Of a DNA stretch of 64,000 bases, positions 58,117 to 64,000 are shown piece by piece (the stretch's first letter is position 1; each line of letters begins with the position of its first letter). The notes under the pieces were generated by a model. It ran no database searches. It had not been told where the DNA came from and saw only the letters and a program-made list of their open reading frames with translations. Source of the stretch: Antedon mediterranea (lineage: Eukaryota > Echinodermata > Crinoidea > Comatulida > Antedonidae); contig NC_092675.1 in assembly GCF_964355755.1 (NCBI RefSeq), positions 29,598,912 through 29,662,911 on the forward strand, in the 5' to 3' direction. Made by a program: the position numbers and the translations under genes.

Positions 58117-58268
58117 AGCGTTGTTCCGACGACGAGGACGCAACGCGTTGACGTAAGTTCAATGCAAGCGAGTTGACCAATGAAAAGCGACGGTTTGGAT
58201 AATCCTCGCTGGTGAATGGTTAATGCGTTGTACTTACGTTCTAGCGTTGCGTCTTATGGAACCAAGCT
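58117..58268. mobile_element. MITE-B copy, diverged
   Basis: After TTA the left end is AGCGTTGTTCCGACGACGAG. The right end is TTGCGTCTTATGGAACCAAG then CT. The GCAAGCGAGTTGACCAATGA core is kept. Confidence 0.85.
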
Positions 58269-58549
58269 TTTGCTTGATTCCCACGTAGGACACAATGACG
58301 TAAAGACCACTACATACAACCGGTATTTTGCTATGACCTGACATTGCTATGGATACTTTATCATACAAAATAATATGTGGTGTGTTGCGATGTTTCCATA
58401 CAGTATTTGTTTACTGATAGTATTACACCCCATTGATGAATGACGTAAACATGAATATACACAGTATTATGACCCTTCTCTTGATGGTAACACTAACACT
58501 GTGTCCTCTATGTGGAAATGGTGTGTTAAAAATGTGGACACTATTCAAA

Positions 58550-58600
58550 CACTGTCACACAGTTAAAACTGTGTGACAGTTAAAACTGTGTGACACTGGT
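58550..58600. repeat. Hairpin with repeated arm
   Basis: GTCACACAGTTAAAACTGTG is itself palindromic and is followed by a second CAGTTAAAACTGTGTGACA. Related CTGTGTGGCAACG and ACTGTGTCC words within 150 bp suggest a small decayed palindromic element. Confidence 0.7.
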
Positions 58601-60041
58601 GAGATAACAATGTTAAAACTGTGTGGCAACGCTGTGTTGACTATGTGGAGGTGTATGTTCACAGTGTGGCATTTCCTTCATTCACTTCCGTTTCACGGAA
58701 CGGAAGACGGCGTCGTTATGGAAAATCATATAAAGAATTGAACGGCGACGTCTTGATTTAACGGAAACTTGACCACCTATGATATGTTGAATATAACTGA
58801 ACTGAATATCAGCAAGTGTATAATAGAAACACGTCATTTTACAATACAACCTTTTGTTGTTGCTATTCGTACGTCACATATTACCTTATTGTGTAGTAAA
58901 TATTTACCAACCTTTCATTTTCTGCATTGGAAAACATCCTGAACGAAATAAACAAACGGCGACAACTTTGACACGTAGACCTCTCGTAAAGCAATTATTC
59001 ATTGTTTATTGTACAGGTGGAGAGAGTATGCAAACTACGCAATATGATAGCGCCATCTATACCATGGATAGAGTACCGTTACAGTGCCTACTGGAAACAA
59101 GCTACAGTCGCGTGCTAAAATTTGAGTTAGTGCTTACCGACCGACCGACATAGTAAGCTGTAGAGTCGAAGTAGAGTTAAAATTGTGTGTTAGATTACAC
59201 AATGATGATGTTATATTTCTGAGATATAGGCTTTTAAAGGAAAAAATAATTAAAATGGTATAAAATGGTTAAATATATATTTGCACCCACCTCTCCACCA
59301 CCACCAACCCCTAAACAAAAAAATAAACCATCAAAAATAATATAGTAAGCTATTTAAAAAAAATATTTTACTTAAAACACATAAACGGTTAAATTTAACA
59401 AAAAAATTTTTTGTTGATGATTTTTAATTGATAATAATATACAGTCTACACATGTCTATTCTTTTTTATTATAAAACTTACATATACAATAAGTATTATA
59501 AGGATGATTACATTTTAAATAATTCTACATTCAAGATAAACAAAGCTGAACTTATACTACCGGTACTTAAATACTGTTTTTATTCTTAATCTAATACATA
59601 CTATACAATATTACTGTGATCTTTATACGGTTCTTTTCAAGTCTGGCAATATAACCATTGTGTTTATCTGCTACTCACCAATTTATACTTTTTTGGTCTA
59701 TCATACTTTATTTAAACTTATAACAATGGTTGAAGTAAATAAATGAAACTGGAATAAATATGATATCGTGGGCTACGCGTATTTTTACAACTTAATTAAA
59801 TTAAATAACTAATTTAATTAATAAAATTGTACCTGTTACACTTCTTCTAAAAATAATGAAAGCATACCGGTAATGTAGATAGACTACTAGCATTATAAAC
59901 GTTGTGCTGTAAAAATTGAAAGAATTAGTTTATTACTATTATACGTGGCGACAACAACAACACAATGATGACGTATGAGTAGTAGCCTATACTAAAATGG
60001 AAATAGCGAAACGTTGATCACCACGAGAGTTCAATAATTAA

Positions 60042-60094
60042 GCTCTGTCTACACCACACTTTTTTGGTCAAACTAGTTTCAAATAGTCAGAGCT
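60042..60094. mobile_element. MITE-A deletion derivative (53 bp)
   Basis: The element is reduced to AGCTCTGTCTACACCACAC and AAACTAGTTTCAAATAGTCA ending GAGCT. Perfect TTA direct repeats flank it at both ends, confirming the 3-bp target duplication. Confidence 0.85.
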
Positions 60095-60186
60095 TTACTC
60101 TTATATAAATTGATTGCATATTTACACATTTATATTATGCATTGTAATTATATTTCTCTTTATTTTGAGGTAAATATTGTATGGAA

Positions 60187-60874
60187 TTTAACTGTGGTCT
60201 TTGTTTAACTGTGTTTAACTGTGGTCTTTGTTTAACTGTGTTTAACTGTGGTCTTTGTTTAACTGTGTTTAACTGTGGTCTTTGTTTAACTGTGTTTAAC
60301 TGTGGTCTTTGTTTAACTGTGTTTAACTGTGGTCTTTGTTTAACTGTGTTTAACTGTGGTCTTTGTTTAACTGTGTTTAACTGTGGTCTTTGTTTAACTG
60401 TGTTTAACTGTGGTCTTTGTTTAACTGTGTTTAACTGTGGTCTTTGTTTAACTGTGTTTAACTGTGGTCTTTGTTTAACTGTGTTTAACTGTGGTCTTTG
60501 TTTAACTGTGTTTAACTGTGGTCTTTGTTTAACTGTGTTTAACTGTGGTCTTTGTTTAACTGTGTTTAACTGTTGTCTTTGTTTAACTGTGTTTAACTGT
60601 GGTCTTTGTTTAACTGTGTTTAACTGTGGTCTTTGTTTAACTGTGTTTAACTGTGGTCTTTGTTTAACTGTGTTTAACTGTGGTCTTTGTTTAACTGTGT
60701 TTAACTGTGGTCTTTGTTTAACTGTGTTTAACTGTGGTCTTTGTTTAACTGTGTTTAACTGTGGTCTTTGTTTAACTGTGTTTAACGGTGGTCTTTGTTT
60801 AACTGTGTTTAACTGTGGTCTTTGTTTAACTGTGTTTAACTGTGGTCTTTGTTTAACTGTGTTTAACTGTGGTC
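60187..60874. repeat. 27-bp tandem array, 25 full copies
   Basis: The unit (TTTAACTGTGGTCTTTGT and nine more bases) starts at 60,187 and holds a strict 27-bp period to a partial unit at 60,862. Only two single-base variants are visible. Being a multiple of three, it gives an open frame from 60,181 to 61,110 that translates as FNCGLCLTV repeated and runs on for about 80 unrelated residues. No homology or splice support is seen, so I do not call a gene. Confidence 0.97.
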
Positions 60875-61222
60875 GTTCTTTATTTAGACAGGCTGTATAT
60901 ATAAGGATTCATGAGGACTTTATACGACGTACGTATGCGTGTGATCGTAGACTTTCAACCTCAAGTCACTCTTTCATTATGATCACAACCAAGGGGCGTT
61001 TTAAGTTTGTTCGAACTTCTAAATCAATTTTGAACAGATTGAATATGTGCCCCAAAATATATGTTTTATGGAATATTAAGGCGTCGTCGAATCGGCGTCT
61101 TAGGACCTAGGCTGTTGACATGATGTCTGCCAACACATATCACACTTTTCTCCTTGGTGTTCCTTCGTCTTGCAAGTAAATTCGCTCTTTTTTCATTAAT
61201 ACCAGTTTTACCGTCCAAATAA

Positions 61223-63561
61223 TTATATTTTACCAAAGTTTATATTTCTAAAATTCCTTAATACAGTACTTTTCGATATATTTTGGCTTTTTTGTTCGTT
61301 ATTAGAAACAGCTAGTGGGGTTTTCCGCTTAACAACCCGCTTTCTTGATTTTATCGCAGCTAATTTTCTTTTCTGTTTATCCCTAATTATTTTTCTGCTT
61401 TTCAATGCTTCTTTTGTCTTTGTCATTCTTTCGATTTTTTTCTTTTTCTTTTCTAATGCTAATAACGCATTTTTCATGTCTCCATTCTCCATCGCTTCGT
61501 GATATCGTCGAAGGTATGGCGTGTCTAAAAAGCTACTGTTACCATGACTTTCCAATTCATCTTTCCAAGTAGGATGATAAAAAGTTATATTGTATTTTTT
61601 CGCCCATCTTGCATAAACAGCTTTTTCCGTTATAAATTTGTGTCCCCCTAGCAGTCTTACCTCACTGACGTTATAATACGAACACTCGTTTTTAAACTCA
61701 GGATCATAGTAATGGTAGGGTGTAGAATTAGTCCAGTTCTTTAAATTCCTAAATAAAAACAATAATTATTTCACACGTTAACAATCCTTCAAAATTAAAC
61801 TGAATTATTTAAGAATTTTGTTTCGATATTGAAAAGACAATTAGAAACTGATGCAAACACATTTTGTTGTAAAGTTTTTAATACCCGTTTTCGGGGCTTA
61901 GGCGTATATTATGACTGGGCACAATGATAAAATAGGCCTATAAGAAGTACAGAACACAGGACGACTAACCTGCAATGGTTTTCAGGAACCAAACCATACA
62001 CGTCAATTTGCTCACAAACATCTAAGGCAAATATCAAAGTCATCCATCCTGTTGACAACCACGATTTAATTTCTTTCCTTTAAAAAATAATACATTTTCC
62101 AAAATAACTAACACTTCTAAAAAGTTTCCCAAACCGATTAACTCAACACTATTTTTAGTTATTTGATTCACTGAAGTTGCATGACCTAACTTCTACAGTT
62201 GTCTGTAGTTATTAACCTAAGTCAACACTAGCACAAACTTATGTTGTCAAACTCTGAGTTTGCTCGAGTATGCAAGCTAAATTTTGCTATAGTGTAGTAC
62301 ACTCCTAGTTTACACTAACAAACTCGGAGTTTGCTGCTGTTTGCTAGTGTAGTCTTCTGGGTTTCTGCAGTTTGCCCACATTTATCAACTGGTCTCAACA
62401 GCAAACTTTGGGAAACTCTTCTTTGGTTTGTTTGAGTTTGCAAACAACAGTTTTTGGTCTAACTTTTGACAACTTCTGCAGTTTGCCGAAGTTTGGAAAA
62501 GTTGTGTTGCCAACTATAGGTGTTTGCTAGAGTTGAAACAAGGTTGACAGGTATTAAATGCTTTAAATTATTAATAAATTATTATTATTTAAAAAAAATG
62601 TATTGTATACCTGCTTATGCCTGTTTCTTCTTTAAATATCTGCTCAGATATGTTAATTTTGTTCTGACTGAATAAATAGAATTCAACACCTGTGTGATTC
62701 CTTGACAAGTTTCTCGCTGTGTTGAAATAATAGTTCTTATCTTCATCTATTTTATCTAAGAATAGCCACGGGATAACAATCATTTTAGGCGGCATAGATC
62801 CTCTCTCGATAACCTTAATCTTGTCTATATTTGAATGTCCTACGATTCTGGCAGTAGTTCGGCTACCAACGTCCTTTTCGAAGCCTAGGGTTGGTGCAGC
62901 GTTCATCCGGAATACACATTCTGTGCTATCGATAGCAGATCCAGCACTGCTGTTCAGTAACTGACCTGAGTTCGTTACAACTGCGCAATGTCCACAGTTA
63001 AATGACAAGGCCTACAAGAAAGGAAAAAATGTTTTCTTTTTAACAACAATAATTTAAAATAACATATATTCTTTTTTTTTTGTCTTGTGTGAGTTCATCT
63101 CACGTTTATTTAAATTCTCATTGGTGAATATATTATATACAATAAGTACATTTGTGACAATTAAAAGTAAGTTTTCAAAGTAGTTAAAATACAGGTATAT
63201 TTACATAATAAAATGCTTGAATTGAGTATTATTCATGAGTTTGTATGGTGACGTGCATCCTAGGTAGGCATACAATGCATTGTTCAAGTTTCCTTTCGTT
63301 CTTATTACTTACTGCATTATTTCTTAAATTGTAATATTCTGTGTTTAGCTTTTCGATTTGGTCTGGTGTAGAAACGTTGTACGTTGGAGTTGTTGGCCTT
63401 TTATTTGCGTTTACATTTCTGTTTGGTAACGCATTAGTACTTCTTCTTGACGTCTTTTTCTCTAGAATAGCTATTCTCTTGCTGTTGGTTCTATCTTGAT
63501 AGATGTAGCTTAGTACTACGATCGTATTCACTATGAGCAACATTGTAAATAACCTTTTTTC
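61223..63561 (-). CDS. ST6GALNAC-like sialyltransferase (GT29), copy B, first exon not seen
   Basis: CDS exons: 63561-63313, 63011-62611, 62077-61970, 61748-61223. All are in phase with GT-AG, giving 427 residues plus whatever the missing first exon encodes. A membrane anchor (LFTMLLIVNTIVVLSYIY) opens the first visible exon, followed by a Ser/Thr/Asn-rich stem. Motif L has CAVVTNSGQLL and ECVFRMNAAPTLGFEKDVGS, motif S has STGWMTLIFALDVCEQIDVYG, motif III is PYHYYDP, and the VS motif is HKFITE. A very basic C-terminal tail follows (EKKKKKIERMTKTKE, SRKRVVKRK). The stem exon starts, the 108-bp S-motif exon and the junction phases match copy A, so the two genes are tandem duplicates about 5 kb apart, now well diverged. 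By analogy with copy A, a ten-codon first exon probably lies upstream, at or beyond the window edge. The first in-frame ATG visible is inside the anchor. Confidence 0.92.
62215..62560. mobile_element. Possible palindromic element in sialyltransferase B intron
   Basis: The sequence holds many related words: AAACTCTGAGTTTGCTCGAG, CAAACTCGGAGTTTGCTGCT, GTTTGCTAGTGTAG, GCAAACTTTGGG and TTCTGCAGTTTGCC. Their complements suggest a decayed inverted-repeat element of about 340 bp. Exact ends and target duplication are not clear. Confidence 0.45.
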
Positions 63562-64000
63562 CTGGAAATAGAAGTAGAACATAATATTACATTGTTCATG
63601 TTGAATCGATTGACCGAAAATACTTGACCAACAACCAGCCGACCGACAGACCGACTGGCCGTCTTACTCGATCATCATAGACCTATTAGATCTATTATAT
63701 TGTAGTCTTTATCTATAAATCCATATTCAGTAACATTTTCTACCCATTATCTATTGATAATGTTGATAAGAACATCCGGTAGAGAGACATTATAATCATT
63801 CATTTGAAAATGTTGCAATATCGCGTGATAATGATACTTAATGAGTTACTAATTCAAAATGTAGGAACGTTACTTTTTAATCGTTTTAGGCCTTTTTTCC
63901 TTTTTTGTTGCGTAAATACCACTATTATTCACATTAATATCATGATATAGTCATCTCATCAACATAAAATTATCATGATTACTTTCATTATTATCACATT
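63562..64000. other. Upstream of visible sialyltransferase B exons
   Basis: Intron or promoter sequence. I looked for a short ATG-bearing exon ending with a GT donor in frame 0 on the minus strand and found none that fits. Confidence 0.4.

Larger units (their letters stand above)
57457..60041. other. Sialyltransferase A upstream region, no further gene recognised
   Basis: Contains a MITE-B copy and a hairpin (listed separately). At about 58,690-58,760 it contains GGAACGGAAGACGGCGTCG, which is related in reverse orientation to the non-MITE part of the 60-bp array at 50,071. No convincing exon is seen; the 58,854-59,153 frame has no recognisable features. Confidence 0.5.

Overview
This is nuclear DNA of an animal. 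Coding sequence is split into short exons with GT-AG introns and diluted by AT-rich intergenic and intronic sequence full of non-LTR retrotransposon 3' ends, tRNA-derived SINEs, short palindromic DNA transposons (MITEs) and minisatellites. The gene set (SLC9B-type Na+/H+ antiporter, UBE2U, FBXL12, two GT29 sialyltransferases) and the frequent TAGGCCTA-type words suggest a marine invertebrate deuterostome, most likely an echinoderm. The species is an inference and cannot be fixed from this window.

Layout. Positions 1-24,500 hold no gene that I recognise. They contain a 38-bp minisatellite at the left edge, a ~630-bp inverted-repeat element, SINE and LINE pieces, MITEs, and an almost perfect 54-bp tandem array. 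A complete SLC9B2-like antiporter gene runs on the minus strand from 38,767 to 24,770 in 8 coding exons (600 aa predicted). Next, also on the minus strand, is UBE2U (9 coding exons, 45,658 to 41,006, 326 aa). It lies head to head with FBXL12 on the plus strand (2 coding exons, 47,693-48,986, 319 aa). The right end carries two tandem minus-strand ST6GALNAC-like sialyltransferase genes: a complete one (57,456 to 52,101, 5 coding exons, 455 aa) and one whose first exon is not seen (63,561 to 61,223). All exon joins below were checked for GT/AG sites and reading phase by hand.

The genes do not form one pathway. Two are ubiquitin-system proteins (an E2-like enzyme and an F-box substrate receptor), two are Golgi sialyltransferases, and one is a membrane ion exchanger.

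Most of the unusual signal is repeat biology. One Harbinger-like MITE family (TAA/TTA target duplications) has at least 15 copies. One copy is split by an 890-bp TA-flanked element that carries a frameshifted HIRAN-like protein fragment, and another copy has had its end caught up in a 60-bp tandem array. In the genes, the points to check are an Asp-Asn pair in place of the usual Asp-Asp in the antiporter, long Lys/Arg-rich C-terminal tails on both sialyltransferases, and a sialyltransferase stop codon that lies inside a triplicated segment.
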